Shown here: positions 41,093 through 50,308 of the stretch, piece by piece | Layout: each line of letters starts with the position of its first letter | How positions within the stretch are numbered: the stretch's first letter is position 1 | Assembly (NCBI GenBank): GCA_030673825.1 | Contig: JAUTCS010000145.1 | Span: 19,313 to 83,312, forward strand | Direction: 5' to 3' | DNA: 64,000 nt | Source of the DNA: Verrucomicrobiota bacterium JB024 | GTDB taxonomy: Bacteria > Verrucomicrobiota > Verrucomicrobiia > Opitutales > Cerasicoccaceae | Made by a program: the position numbers and the translations under genes | Notes under the pieces: generated by a model | What the model saw: only the letters and a program-made list of their open reading frames with translations | What the model was told of the DNA's origin: nothing | The model's database searches: none

Positions 41093-42040
41093 GCTCAACA
41101 GGTCGTGCATGCGCAGGATACCCGCGACGCGGCCCTCGGCATCGACCACCGGCACGACATAAATTTTGTGCCGCTCCATCAGGTCCATGATCTCGCCCAC
41201 GGCGGTGTCCGGGCGGACGGTTTTGGGCCCGGCGGTCATGAGGACGCCGGCCTTGGCCGGGCCGCGCCCACCAGGCAGCATGGCGCGGCGGATGTCGCCG
41301 TCGGTGATGATGCCCAGCAACTTTTCCACCTCGTCCACGACGAAGACAGCGCCGAGGTTGGGCCGGTTCATCTCTGCGATCAGTTGCTCGAAGCTCGCCT
41401 CCGGCCCGACCATGGGGAGGGTCTCCCCGGTCAGCATGACGTCCGAGGCGGTCAGCAGCAGGCGGCGGCCCAGCGTGCCACCGGGATGGAAGAGCGCGAA
41501 CTGCTCCGGCTGGAAGTGGCGGGCGTTCATCATGGCCACGGCAAGGGCGTCGCCGATGACCTGGGCCACGGTGGCGCTGGTCATCGGGGCCAGGTTGAGC
41601 GGGCAGGCCTCTCGCTCGATGGAGGCATCCAGAACCAGGTCGCAACGTTCGGCCAGCCGGGTGTTGGTCTTGCCGAAAATGCCCAATACCTGCGCGCCGA
41701 TCCGCTTGATCGAGGGGAGCATCTTGATCATCTCGACTGTCTCGGCGCTGTTGGAAACCATCAGCACGACGTCGCCAGGGGCCACTACCCCGAGGTCGCC
41801 ATGGAGCGCCTCCGCCGCGCTGATATAAACTGCGGATGTGCCCGTGCTGGCGAAGGTGGCAGCGATCTTGTGGGCGACGATGCCGGACTTGCCGATACCG
41901 GTCAGCACGACCTTCCCGCGCACCGCCAGCAGGGCCTCGACAAAGCGGTCGAAAGTGGGCCGGATGCGCTCCAGCGTTTCAGCCAGGGCCTGACGGTCCC
42001 GGTCGAAGACATCGCGGGCGGATGAAAAATGGTCGGTCAT
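41090..42040 (-). CDS. kdsD: Arabinose-5-phosphate isomerase
   Basis: A 316-residue KdsD/KpsF enzyme converting ribulose-5-phosphate to arabinose-5-phosphate, the first step to Kdo. The SIS domain (about 35-170) has VLTGIGKSGIVAHKIAATFA and AEALHGDLGVV, and two CBS domains follow (about 205-316). It has a good ribosome-binding site (GAGGAG, 7-bp spacing), uncommon here. kdsA lies 11 bp upstream on the same strand, so the two Kdo genes form one unit. The TAG stop at 41090-41092 lies on the target site of the IS630 copy and reads TAG with or without it. Confidence 0.95.
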   Translation of the reverse strand: MTDHFSSARDVFDRDRQALAETLERIRPTFDRFVEALLAVRGKVVLTGIGKSGIVAHKIAATFASTGTSAVYISAAEALHGDLGVVAPGDVVLMVSNSAETVEMIKMLPSIKRIGAQVLGIFGKTNTRLAERCDLVLDASIEREACPLNLAPMTSATVAQVIGDALAVAMMNARHFQPEQFALFHPGGTLGRRLLLTASDVMLTGETLPMVGPEASFEQLIAEMNRPNLGAVFVVDEVEKLLGIITDGDIRRAMLPGGRGPAKAGVLMTAGPKTVRPDTAVGEIMDLMERHKIYVVPVVDAEGRVAGILRMHDLLS

Positions 42041-42051
42041 GAAAAAACTCC

Positions 42052-42852
42052 TCAGCTAAGGTTACGGACGGCGGACCAGACGCGCAGACACGCCTCCACC
42101 AGCGCGGGGAACTGCGTCAGCGGGATCTGGTTGGGCCCGTCGGAGATGGCCTTGTCCGGGTCCGGATGGGTTTCAAAAAACAGGCCGTCAGCCCCGGCGG
42201 CAAGCGCCGCGCGAGCCAGGGCGGGCACGAACTCGCGCTGGCCGGTGGTCTTGCCACCGCCCGCACCGGGCAGCTGCACGCTGTGGGTGGCGTCGAAAAC
42301 GGTTGGGTGCCCGTAACCCTTCATGATGGAAAACGAGCGCATGTCCACCACGAGGTTCTGGTAGCCGAAGGTCGAGCCGCGCTCGGTCTGCCAGAGCTCG
42401 GCGGCCCCGGCGCCCTCCAGCTTGTCCACCACGAAGCGCATCTCCGTCGGCGAAAGGAACTGCCCTTTCTTCACGTTGACGACGCGGCCTGTCGCAGCGG
42501 CGGCCACCAGCAAGTCCGTCTGGCGGCACAGGAACGCGGGCACCTGGAGCACATCGCAGACCTCGCCCACCGGCGCGGCCTGCTCGGGCAGGTGAAAGTC
42601 CGTCGTCACCGGCAGACCGGTCTCTGCCTTGACCTTGGTCAGCAGGGCAAGGCCCTCGTCCATGCCGGGCCCGCGGTCGCTGCCGAGGGAGGTACGATTG
42701 GCCTTGTCAAAAGAGCCCTTGAAAACCGGGTTCAGCTCCGGATGCTTGGCCGCCACGGCGACCAGTTGCTCCGCCACGGCGAAGGTGACCCGTTCGTTTT
42801 CCAGCGAGCAAGGTCCGGCGATCAAAAGCAGGCGTTCGGGATCGTAAAGCAT
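42052..42852 (-). CDS. kdsA: 3-deoxy-8-phosphooctulonate (Kdo-8-P) synthase
   Basis: A 266-residue enzyme condensing phosphoenolpyruvate with arabinose-5-phosphate. Landmarks: [11 protein letters not shown] at the start, [47 protein letters not shown] and the C-terminal [20 protein letters not shown]. Length is normal. It takes the product of kdsD, encoded just downstream. kdsC and kdsB, needed to finish CMP-Kdo, are not in the window. Two bases separate it from the stop of the membrane protein gene upstream, suggesting one operon from hldA through kdsD. Confidence 0.96.
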   Translation of the reverse strand: MLYDPERLLLIAGPCSLENERVTFAVAEQLVAVAAKHPELNPVFKGSFDKANRTSLGSDRGPGMDEGLALLTKVKAETGLPVTTDFHLPEQAAPVGEVCDVLQVPAFLCRQTDLLVAAAATGRVVNVKKGQFLSPTEMRFVVDKLEGAGAAELWQTERGSTFGYQNLVVDMRSFSIMKGYGHPTVFDATHSVQLPGAGGGKTTGQREFVPALARAALAAGADGLFFETHPDPDKAISDGPNQIPLTQFPALVEACLRVWSAVRNLS

Positions 42853-42854
42853 AA

Positions 42855-44438
42855 TCAGGCGGTTTCGGTGTTGTCGTCGGGCTGGCGGAGACAGGGGGCG
42901 AGCTTCATCCAGGTCACCCCAAGCGCGACGATCAGGCTGACCAGAATCAGCACGGTGGGGTTGCTCAAGTTGAACTCAAAACTCGCGTGCGCCAGGGCGA
43001 CTATCCCCCCGACAAAAAGCATGACGTGCTCGCTGTCGAGCGCCCGGATATAGTAAATAGCCAGGCCGATCCAGCTCAGCGTCAGTCCCGCCAGCAGCGC
43101 GCCGCCCGCCACCCCGAGCTCTGTCAGATACTGCAAGAGGTCGCTGTGGGCGTACTTGATGGAGTAATAAACGTAGAACGGTGGGCTTCGCTTCGGGACG
43201 ATATAGGTGCGCCAAAGCTGCTCATACTCGGGCTTGAGCTGATAATTGCGGAACGCCCAGCGGTACGAGCCGCCCCCCCACCCCAACCAGGGATGCTCTT
43301 TGTACATATCGTATGTCGCTTTCCAAATCATCACGCGCAGGTCGGAGGACTTATCTCCCGCCAGCTTACCCTCCTCTCCCACAAACTCCTCAAAACGCCC
43401 CTTGACGCTCTCAACATCGACGAATCGCATCATTGCAAGATACCCCACCCCACACAGAACCAGCCCGAGCACACCGGCTTCCAACGCCACTCGCAGAGAG
43501 CGGCTGCGCAACACCGACAGAAGGTACAGAAGAGCGAAGACTCCCAGCAACACCCCCCCCATCAGGATGCCTCCACGTGAGCTGGACGCGAACAAGGCCA
43601 CACTGATCGTCAGCGCCAATAACAAAAGCATAATACCCGGGTGCGACCGCTGCATCCGTCGTCGCGCGCGCCCCTGATAATAAAAGAAGAGCGACAAACA
43701 CACCCCCAGGGTCGGATACAGGTAGGCCGCCGCATGGTTACGGTAGTAAAAGGAACTGAAAGGCAGCACGTGCTTGGGGATCTCGAAATTCCACAGCAGC
43801 AACTCCGCTCCGGTCAGCTGCTGCGCCAGCCCGACCAGTCCCAATGCCGCCCCATTCAGGCCGATAATCCACAGCAGGATGACGACCGAACGCCGGTTGC
43901 TCAGCCCGATCCACGCCGTCCACATAGCAAGCAGCGGCATGGCCCAGAGCATGAGCGAACGCCACGCGTTCATGTACCGGAAGGGTGCCTCCACGCTGGT
44001 CGGCAGCCAGTCGATGTGCTTCACGGGTACCATCATCCACGTCCCCTCCCGGATCACCCAGTCGGGGATGTCCTTGTGAACGACCTTCAAGGAGGGATTC
44101 AGGGCCTGAATAAATATATATACCAGCAGCGCCAGCCCCAGCCAGAAGACCGGGAAGCGCAGCAACTTCCCCAGCAGCCGGCGCGGAATCTCGTCTCGCC
44201 CGTGCGCGGGGATGAACAGCTGGAGAAACGTCAGCAGGCTGATCGCAAAGAGCGCGATCTGCGGCCACATTTTCATGCTGCCCAGCATCCACGGCCCCAC
44301 CGTGACCAGCAACGCCAGCCCGGCGATGGTGCGCCATTCGCGCCCCGGGATCGGGGTCGATGGTCGGCGACGGCTGCCCTGGGAACGGCGGCGGAAGGCC
44401 TCGACCGGGTCCGCGGAATGTCTCTGAGTTTCGCTCAC
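42855..44438 (-). CDS. O-antigen ligase/polymerase family membrane protein (WaaL/Wzy)
   Basis: A 527-residue protein with about twelve membrane helices and a large loop (about 365-440) that is the catalytic periplasmic loop in the Wzy_C (PF04932) family. Arg/Ser-rich [20 protein letters not shown] is the conserved motif before it, and the loop includes [18 protein letters not shown]. Ligases and polymerases of this family cannot be told apart by eye; its place in the Kdo/heptose operon favours LPS ligation. The first 45 residues are cytoplasmic and Arg-rich. A second, shorter member lies at 57948-59288. Confidence 0.87.
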   Translation of the reverse strand: MSETQRHSADPVEAFRRRSQGSRRRPSTPIPGREWRTIAGLALLVTVGPWMLGSMKMWPQIALFAISLLTFLQLFIPAHGRDEIPRRLLGKLLRFPVFWLGLALLVYIFIQALNPSLKVVHKDIPDWVIREGTWMMVPVKHIDWLPTSVEAPFRYMNAWRSLMLWAMPLLAMWTAWIGLSNRRSVVILLWIIGLNGAALGLVGLAQQLTGAELLLWNFEIPKHVLPFSSFYYRNHAAAYLYPTLGVCLSLFFYYQGRARRRMQRSHPGIMLLLLALTISVALFASSSRGGILMGGVLLGVFALLYLLSVLRSRSLRVALEAGVLGLVLCGVGYLAMMRFVDVESVKGRFEEFVGEEGKLAGDKSSDLRVMIWKATYDMYKEHPWLGWGGGSYRWAFRNYQLKPEYEQLWRTYIVPKRSPPFYVYYSIKYAHSDLLQYLTELGVAGGALLAGLTLSWIGLAIYYIRALDSEHVMLFVGGIVALAHASFEFNLSNPTVLILVSLIVALGVTWMKLAPCLRQPDDNTETA

Positions 44439-44476
44439 GACTACAACGCGCTAAGCATGAATCGCCGCCGTGTCCA

Positions 44477-45055
44477 TCACGGAAGCGGCGCGGTCCAGTC
44501 CTCCGCCTCGACCATTTCCAGCCACTGGTGCAGGATAAAGGTGTGAACCTCCTGGATGCGAGCCGTCACCCGTGAGGGCACGAGCACGGCGTGATCGACG
44601 AGGGCGCGGGCCTTGCCGCCGCTCCCGCCGGAGACGAGGATGCTCGTCACCCCGCGCGCCCGGCAGACCTCGAAGGCCCGCAGCAGGTTGGCGGAGTTGC
44701 CGCTCGTGGTGAAGCCGACAAAGACATCGCCCGGTCGCCCCAGGCCCTCGATCTGGCGGGAAAAAACCGCCTCGAAGCCGTAGTCGTTGGCTATGCAGGT
44801 CAGGACGGTCGCGTCCACGCTCAGGCACAGGCCCGCCAGCGAGGGGCGGTCGCCCTTGTAGCGGCCCGAAAACTCCTCGGCCAGGTGGAGGGCGTCGGCG
44901 GCGCTGCCGCCGTTACCGGCGGAGAGGATTTTCCCCCCCTTGCGCAGGCACTCGATGATGACCCGGCCCGTTTCCTCCACCCGCTCGATTTCCGGGGCGA
45001 AGGCGTCCAGCGTCTCGATCAGCTCCTGCCGGGCGGCTTCAATCTTATCCTTCAT
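44477..45055 (-). CDS. gmhA: Sedoheptulose-7-phosphate (phosphoheptose) isomerase
   Basis: A 192-residue SIS-domain enzyme starting ADP-heptose synthesis from sedoheptulose-7-phosphate. Typical segments are GGKILSAGNGGSAADALHLA, SLAGLCLSVDATVLTCIAND, FVGFTTSGNSANLLRAFE and the closing IQEVHTFILHQWLEMVE with the metal-binding His. Normal length (E. coli GmhA is 192). The start overlaps the end of hldA by 11 bp, so both are translated from one message. gmhB and hldD are not seen here. Confidence 0.95.
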   Translation of the reverse strand: MKDKIEAARQELIETLDAFAPEIERVEETGRVIIECLRKGGKILSAGNGGSAADALHLAEEFSGRYKGDRPSLAGLCLSVDATVLTCIANDYGFEAVFSRQIEGLGRPGDVFVGFTTSGNSANLLRAFEVCRARGVTSILVSGGSGGKARALVDHAVLVPSRVTARIQEVHTFILHQWLEMVEAEDWTAPLP

Positions 45056-46016
45056 AGTCGAGAATCTCCTGCGGGCTGACGGTGGCGGTGCCGAGCTTGC
45101 CGATGGCGATCCCGGCGGCGCGGTTGGCCAAATGGGCGGCCTCCTCGACGGAAGCCCCCGCGGCCATGGCCAGGGTTAAAGTGGCGATAACGGTGTCCCC
45201 CGCCCCCGAAACATCGAAGACCTCGCGGGCCACGGTCGGGATGCGGTGGGCGATCTTGCCCTCGTCGCACACGAGCATCCCGTCGGCCCCGAGGGTGACG
45301 ACCAGGTGCCGCGGCGCGTAGTTCTCCGAAATGCCCCGGACGACCTCGGCCTCCGGAAAGGGGTCGTTGGGCTCGATGCTCAGGCCCGCCATCTGGAGCG
45401 ACTCGTCCCGGTTGGGCGTGATCAGGTCCATGCCCTTGACGTTGAGCTTGCGTTTGGGTTTGGGATCGACGGCGATCAGGCAGCCGGTGGACTCGCGGCA
45501 CGCGATCAGCCGCGCCAGCAGCTTCTCCGTGACCACGCCCTTGGCGTAGTCGGAGACGATGACGGCCTTGGCCGCGGCCATCTTCTTGGCCAGCATGTCC
45601 AGGCACGCCTCGCTATCGAAGGCGTACACCTCGCGGTGCGCCTCCCGGTCGATCCGGCAAAGCTGCTGCTGGCGGACCATGACTCGGGTCTTTTCGATGG
45701 TGGGCTTGTCCTCGGAGCGCCACTGCTGCGAGTACACGATGTCATTCGCCGCAAGGACGCCAGCCAGCACGTCGCCGGGGATGTCCCGGCCCGTCCAGCC
45801 AAACAGCTCCACCGGCGCGCCGAGGGCGGCAAGGTTCATGGCGACATTGGCGGCCCCTCCGGCGGTGTAGGTGTCGCGCACCTGGGCCACGACGGGCACC
45901 GGCGCCTCCGGGGAGATGCGCGTGGCGTCGCCCCACAGGTAGTGGTCGAGCATGAGGTCGCCCACCACCAACACCGGGGTTTCCTTAAAATGTTCCAACA
46001 GCTCCTGGCTGGTCAT
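45045..46016 (-). CDS. hldA: D-glycero-beta-D-manno-heptose-7-phosphate kinase (HldA/RfaE domain I)
   Basis: A 323-residue PfkB/ribokinase-fold kinase. The N-terminus VLVVGDLMLDHYLWGDATRI is the RfaE signature, followed by TAGGAANVAMNLAALG, and the anion-hole motif VSGAGDTVIATLTLA carries the catalytic Asp. It ends after the kinase domain, so the adenylyltransferase half present in E. coli HldE must be encoded elsewhere. ATG 46016 is chosen over a TTG 21 bp upstream. It overlaps gmhA by 11 bp. Confidence 0.94.
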   Translation of the reverse strand: MTSQELLEHFKETPVLVVGDLMLDHYLWGDATRISPEAPVPVVAQVRDTYTAGGAANVAMNLAALGAPVELFGWTGRDIPGDVLAGVLAANDIVYSQQWRSEDKPTIEKTRVMVRQQQLCRIDREAHREVYAFDSEACLDMLAKKMAAAKAVIVSDYAKGVVTEKLLARLIACRESTGCLIAVDPKPKRKLNVKGMDLITPNRDESLQMAGLSIEPNDPFPEAEVVRGISENYAPRHLVVTLGADGMLVCDEGKIAHRIPTVAREVFDVSGAGDTVIATLTLAMAAGASVEEAAHLANRAAGIAIGKLGTATVSPQEILDYEG

Positions 46017-46119
46017 GCGGTATCTTTCCCTGAGCAAAACACGTTTGGCAATGTTTTCCTACCCCGCCGCGCCCGACACCGGGGCCAACCACCGCAGCCG
46101 GGCACACCGACAGGCGGCC

Positions 46120-47487
46120 CTAACGCTTGCCGCCCTGGCCGATGCCGTGCGCCTCGAACCCGATTTCGCGCAACTTTGCCAGATTCAGGATGTTACGGCC
46201 GTCGAAGACGAAGGCAGGCTTGAGCATTTCCTTGTAAATACGCTCCCAGTCCAGCTCCTTGAAGCTGTCCCACTCGGTCAGGATGGCCACGGCGTGCGCC
46301 CCGCGGATGGCCGCGTAGGGGTCGCCGCAGATTTCCACGCGCGGGTCTTCCTCATCTAGCCCCAGGTCACGGCGGACGGTGGCGGGCTCGACCTTCGGGT
46401 CGAAAATGGCGAGATTGGCCTGCTCCTCCATGAGGTCGCGGCAGACGTAAATGGCCGGGGACTCGCGGGTGTCGTTGGTGTCCTTCTTGAAGGCGAAACC
46501 GAGGACGGCGATCTTCTTGCCCGAGACGGTGTTAAAGAGCGTGCTGACGATCCGGTCCACGAAGCGGCGCTTCTGGTGGTCGTTCATGGCGATGACCTGC
46601 TCCCAGTACTTGGCCACGTCGGGCAGCCCGAAGTGCTCGCACAGGTACACCAGGTTGAGGATGTCCTTCTGGAAGCACGAGCCGCCAAAGCCGACCGAGC
46701 TGCGTAAAAACTTCGGGCCGATGCGCGAATCGCACCCAATGGCGTGGGCGACCTCGTCCACGTTTGCCCCCGTCACCTCGCACAGGGCCGAAATGGCGTT
46801 GATGGAGGAGATACGCTGGGCCAGGAAGGCGTTGGCGGTCAGCTTGGAAAGCTCGGACGACCACACATTCGTGGTCAAAATCCGCTCGCGGGGCACCCAG
46901 TGGGCGTAGACATCTACCAGCGCCTGCACGGCCTTGTCACCCTCGGCAGACTCCTCGCCCCCGATGAGCACGCGGTCCGGGGCCATCAGGTCCTCGACGG
47001 CGGTCCCTTCGGCGAGAAACTCGGGATTCGAAATGACCTGGAAGTTCAGGTCCTTGCCCGAACCGGCCAGGATGCGTCGGATCGACTCGGCGGTGCGCAC
47101 GGGCAGGGTGGATTTTTCCACCACGATCTTGTCCGACTCGGCCACCTCGGCGATGCGCCGGGCGCACAGCTCCACGTACTTTAGGTCTGCCGCACGGCCC
47201 GCCCCGACCCCGTAGGTCTTCGTCGGCGTGTTCACGGACATGAAGATGATGTCCGCCTCGCGGATGCCCTTGTCCACGTCGGTGCTGAAAAACAAATTCC
47301 GCCCGCGGGCTTCCTTCACGACCTCGTCCAGGCCGGGCTCGAACACGGGCAGCTTGTCGGAGTTCCACGCATCAACGCGGGCCTGATTGATGTCAACGAC
47401 GGTGACCGGGATCTCCGGGCATTGCTTGGCGATCATGGCCATGGTGGGGCCTCCCACATAGCCGGCTCCGATACAGCAAATCTTCAT
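46120..47487 (-). CDS. ugd: UDP-glucose 6-dehydrogenase, eukaryote-like form
   Basis: A 455-residue NAD enzyme oxidising UDP-glucose to UDP-glucuronate. The NAD site is [20 protein letters not shown] and the catalytic cysteine is Cys271 in [38 protein letters not shown] and the run around [11 protein letters not shown] are as in animal UGDH. This form differs from the shorter E. coli Ugd. Together with the epimerase at 49321-50301 it could provide UDP-galacturonate. It is upstream of hldA on the same strand (103-bp gap). Confidence 0.95.
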   Translation of the reverse strand: MKICCIGAGYVGGPTMAMIAKQCPEIPVTVVDINQARVDAWNSDKLPVFEPGLDEVVKEARGRNLFFSTDVDKGIREADIIFMSVNTPTKTYGVGAGRAADLKYVELCARRIAEVAESDKIVVEKSTLPVRTAESIRRILAGSGKDLNFQVISNPEFLAEGTAVEDLMAPDRVLIGGEESAEGDKAVQALVDVYAHWVPRERILTTNVWSSELSKLTANAFLAQRISSINAISALCEVTGANVDEVAHAIGCDSRIGPKFLRSSVGFGGSCFQKDILNLVYLCEHFGLPDVAKYWEQVIAMNDHQKRRFVDRIVSTLFNTVSGKKIAVLGFAFKKDTNDTRESPAIYVCRDLMEEQANLAIFDPKVEPATVRRDLGLDEEDPRVEICGDPYAAIRGAHAVAILTEWDSFKELDWERIYKEMLKPAFVFDGRNILNLAKLREIGFEAHGIGQGGKR

Positions 47488-47657
47488 ATCTGGTCGAGTT
47501 TAGAGGATTGGGGCAAAGCAGAGATGCTCCCCAAATCGGCCATTTTGACAACTCTTTAATCCGCACGTCCCGGCAACGAAACCGTCACACCGGGCACGCA
47601 GGTATGCCGGGATTCCAGGATTGCCAAGCGCGGGGCGGCCCCTTGAGATCGCCGCTG

Positions 47658-48491
47658 ATGCCGCTCGCGCCCGACATCTCGGTCATCATCCTCACGCTCA
47701 ACGAGGAGCGCGACCTGCCCGGCTGCCTGACCTCGCTGGCGTGGTGCGACGACATCCACGTGGTGGACTCGGGCAGCACCGACCGCACCGCCGAGCTAGC
47801 CACCGCCGCCGGGGCCACCGTCTCCGTCAACCCGTTCCAGTCCTTCGGCCAGCAGCGCAACTGGGCACTCGACCACTGCCCGGTCAGGCACGGGTGGATT
47901 CTCTTTCTCGACGCCGACGAGCGCGTCACCCCCGCCCTCCTGGCCGAACTGACCGACAAGACCGCCCACGCCCCGGCCCCCCTCGCGGGCTACTACTGCT
48001 GTTGGGCCCTCATGCTGGGCCAGCGCTGGCTCAAGCGCGCCGACAACTTCCCCAAGTGGCAGTTCCGGCTCATGCGCAAGGGACGGGCGCGTTTCACCGA
48101 CTTCGGCCACGGCCAGAAGGAGGACCAGGTGGACGGCGAGATCGGCTATATCAAGGAACCCTACCTGCACTACGCCTTCGGTGGCGGCTGGGAGGTCTGG
48201 GAACGTCGTCACCGCAAGTACGCCGCCCAGGAGGCCCGCGCCCGCCTCACCTCCGACGTGCCGCTCACGCAGGCTTTTTCCCGCCACGCCTCCAAGCGCA
48301 ACCCGGCGATCAAGAAGCTCGTCAGCCGCCTGCCCGGCTGGCCGCTCTTCCGGTTCTTCTATACCTACATCCTGCGCGGGGGCTTCCTCGAAGGCCCCGA
48401 AGCCTGGCAGTACTGCCGCCGCCTCGCCTGGTACGAAAGCCTTATCCAACAGGAAATGCGCCGCCTGCGCCAAGAGAACGCCACGACTTGA
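47658..48491 (+). CDS. Family 2 glycosyltransferase, KdtX/WaaE-like
   Basis: A 277-residue GT-A glycosyltransferase. ISVIILTLNEERDLPGCLTS opens the donor domain, VVDSGSTDRTAELA and SFGQQRNWALDH follow, and ILFLDADERVTP contains the metal-binding DxD. The middle segment LRRGGFLEG-like ILRGGFLEGPEAW is typical of the KdtX/WaaE group that adds glucose to the LPS core. Start at ATG 47658; the 50-codon upstream extension is not family-like. It diverges from ugd and is followed by a 313-bp repeat region. Confidence 0.9.
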   Translation: MPLAPDISVIILTLNEERDLPGCLTSLAWCDDIHVVDSGSTDRTAELATAAGATVSVNPFQSFGQQRNWALDHCPVRHGWILFLDADERVTPALLAELTDKTAHAPAPLAGYYCCWALMLGQRWLKRADNFPKWQFRLMRKGRARFTDFGHGQKEDQVDGEIGYIKEPYLHYAFGGGWEVWERRHRKYAAQEARARLTSDVPLTQAFSRHASKRNPAIKKLVSRLPGWPLFRFFYTYILRGGFLEGPEAWQYCRRLAWYESLIQQEMRRLRQENATT

Positions 48492-48503
48492 TTCTCTCTT
48501 CTC

Positions 48504-48693
48504 TCACCAAGGCACCAAGTACACAAAGGACGCAGCTTTGGTTCTGCGACTGTTTTTCCCTCTTTCCCTGTGTTCTCCGCGTCCTCTGTGTGAGGAAATA
48601 GATTTCACACAGAGCGCACGGAGGGCACAGAGAAAAAGACCGAAGAGGGCCGATCGGCTTTCCCACCTTTGTGTGCTTTGTGCCTTTGTGAGA
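48504..48693. repeat. Nested inverted repeats in a 313-bp gap
   Basis: The gap 48492-48804 has no convincing gene. An outer pair (48504-48530, CACCAAGGCACCAAGTACAC..., and 48664-48693) and an inner pair (about 48567-48593 and 48605-48631, CTGTGTTCTCCGCGTCC... and its near complement) form one long foldable structure of about 190 nt. The CTTTGTGCCTTTGTG theme matches the end of the repeat at 33.2 kb. The rest of the gap (48694-48804) is AT-rich and should hold the promoter of the regulator gene. Confidence 0.82.
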
Positions 48694-48804
48694 GAAAATC
48701 CATGGGAATACAGCGCACAGAAAGCTTTCCCCTCCCCCCGCATCTCCAACACCCATATTTTTCTTTATTTCATAAAAAAATGAATCTATAGAAATATCTA
48801 AATC

Positions 48805-49284
48805 ATGCAGAAAGAGACCGCCACCGTCACCCTCGAAGAGTGGGAGATCGAGCTGCTGAACGTCTTTGTCGGGCTGTTCGACACCTTCGGCGTGCCCAAG
48901 TCCGTCGCGCAGATCTACGGGGTGCTCTTCTGCGCGGACGGGCCGCTCTCGCAGGAGGAGATCGGCCAAAAGCTCCAGATCAGCGCCGGATCGGCCTCGC
49001 AGGGGCTGCGTCTGCTGGTGGAGCTGGGCGCGGCGCACAAGCAGTCCGTCCCCGGCCAGCGCGGTAACCAGTTCACCGCCGAGCGCTCCATGCGCCGCCT
49101 GCTCGGCTATTTCATCGACGCGAAGATGCGCCCCCGCATGCGCACTGGCAAGGAGCGCCTCGAAGCCCTCCGCGACCAGCTTCCCCCGGAAAACAAGCTC
49201 GCCCAGCAACGCCTCGAAAGCCTCCTGCAATGGCAGGACAAGGCGGGCAAACTCTTGCCGCTCATTTCCAAATTCCTCGGCTGA
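48805..49284 (+). CDS. GbsR/MarR-like winged-helix regulator
   Basis: A 159-residue DNA-binding protein. The winged-helix region (about 35-90) includes SVAQIYGVLFCADGPLSQEE then IGQKLQISAGSASQGLRLLV, the GbsR-type pattern in which the recognition helix starts SAGSASQ, and a wing around SVPGQRGNQFTAE. A C-terminal helical part (100-159) probably dimerises. It lies at the head of the plus-strand polysaccharide block, 36 bp before the epimerase gene, so it may regulate that block and itself. Effector unknown. Confidence 0.83.
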   Translation: MQKETATVTLEEWEIELLNVFVGLFDTFGVPKSVAQIYGVLFCADGPLSQEEIGQKLQISAGSASQGLRLLVELGAAHKQSVPGQRGNQFTAERSMRRLLGYFIDAKMRPRMRTGKERLEALRDQLPPENKLAQQRLESLLQWQDKAGKLLPLISKFLG

Positions 49285-49320
49285 ACCAGCCGCCTCACGC
49301 CACTTTCCACCCATTTTCCC

Positions 49321-50301
49321 ATGGACAAGACCCAGCCCATTCTCGTCACCGGCGCCGCCGGTTTCATCGGCAGCAAGACCGCCGAGCTCCTGCTCGATGC
49401 CGGCCACAAAGTCGTCGGTATCGACAACCTCAACGACTACTACGACGTGCGCGTCAAGCAGTACCGCCTCGACCAGCTCCAGGGCCGCGAGGGCTTTACC
49501 TTCGCCCCGACGGACATCGAGGACTTGCCCTCGGTAAAAAAGCTTTTCGGCGAGCATAAATTCTCCGCCGTGATCAATCTGGCCGCCCGCGCCGGGGTCC
49601 GCTACAGCATGGAGAACCCGCACGTCTATATGACGACGAACGCCCACGGCACGCTCAACCTGCTCGAGTGCATGAAGGACCACGGCGTGAAAAAGTTCGT
49701 CCTGGCCTCGACCTCCTCGCTCTACGCGGGCCAGCCCATGCCCTTCGTCGAGACCCTCCCGGTTAACACGCCGATCTCACCCTACGCGGCTACGAAAAAG
49801 GCCGCCGAGGACATGGCCTACACCTACCACCACCTCTACGGGATCGACGTGACCGTGCTGCGCTATTTTACGGTCTTCGGCCCGGCGGGCCGCCCGGACA
49901 TGTCCATCCTGCGCTTCATCAAGTGGATCGACGAGGGCACCCCGATCGAGCTTTTCGGCGACGGCTCCCAGAGCCGCGACTTCACCTATGTGGACGACAT
50001 CGCCCGCGGCACCATCGCAGCCCTTAAGCCCCTCGGCTACGAGATCATCAACCTCGGCGGCGGCAACAACCCCGTCTCGATCAACGCCATGATCGAATGC
50101 TTCGAACAGCACCTGGGCAAGAAAGCCGCCATCAACGCCAAACCCTTCCACAAGGCCGACATGAAGGAAACCTGGGCCAACATCGACAAGGCCAAATCCC
50201 TCCTCGGCTGGACCCCACAAATCGACCCCTTCGAGGGCTTCAAGCGCTCCGTCGAGTGGCACCTGCAAAACAAGGACTGGATCAAGGACATCCAGCTCTA
50301 A
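49321..50301 (+). CDS. UDP-glucuronate 4-epimerase-like NAD-dependent epimerase
   Basis: A 326-residue extended SDR enzyme. NAD site VTGAAGFIGSKTAELLLDAG, the Tyr/Lys pair in ISPYAATKKAAEDMA and the Ser in VLASTSSLYAG are visible. GIDNLNDYYDVRVKQYRL and LAARAGVRYSMENPHVYM are typical of UDP-glucuronate epimerases that give UDP-galacturonate; the family also includes GalE- and decarboxylase-like members. ugd (46120-47487) would supply the substrate. It follows the regulator gene and precedes murA by 7 bp. Confidence 0.88.
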   Translation: MDKTQPILVTGAAGFIGSKTAELLLDAGHKVVGIDNLNDYYDVRVKQYRLDQLQGREGFTFAPTDIEDLPSVKKLFGEHKFSAVINLAARAGVRYSMENPHVYMTTNAHGTLNLLECMKDHGVKKFVLASTSSLYAGQPMPFVETLPVNTPISPYAATKKAAEDMAYTYHHLYGIDVTVLRYFTVFGPAGRPDMSILRFIKWIDEGTPIELFGDGSQSRDFTYVDDIARGTIAALKPLGYEIINLGGGNNPVSINAMIECFEQHLGKKAAINAKPFHKADMKETWANIDKAKSLLGWTPQIDPFEGFKRSVEWHLQNKDWIKDIQL

Positions 50302-50308
50302 CATCCCC

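Noticed and set aside
47508..47657. N-terminal extension of the family 2 glycosyltransferase
   Set aside because: The extension has no family similarity; the donor domain begins right after ATG 47658.
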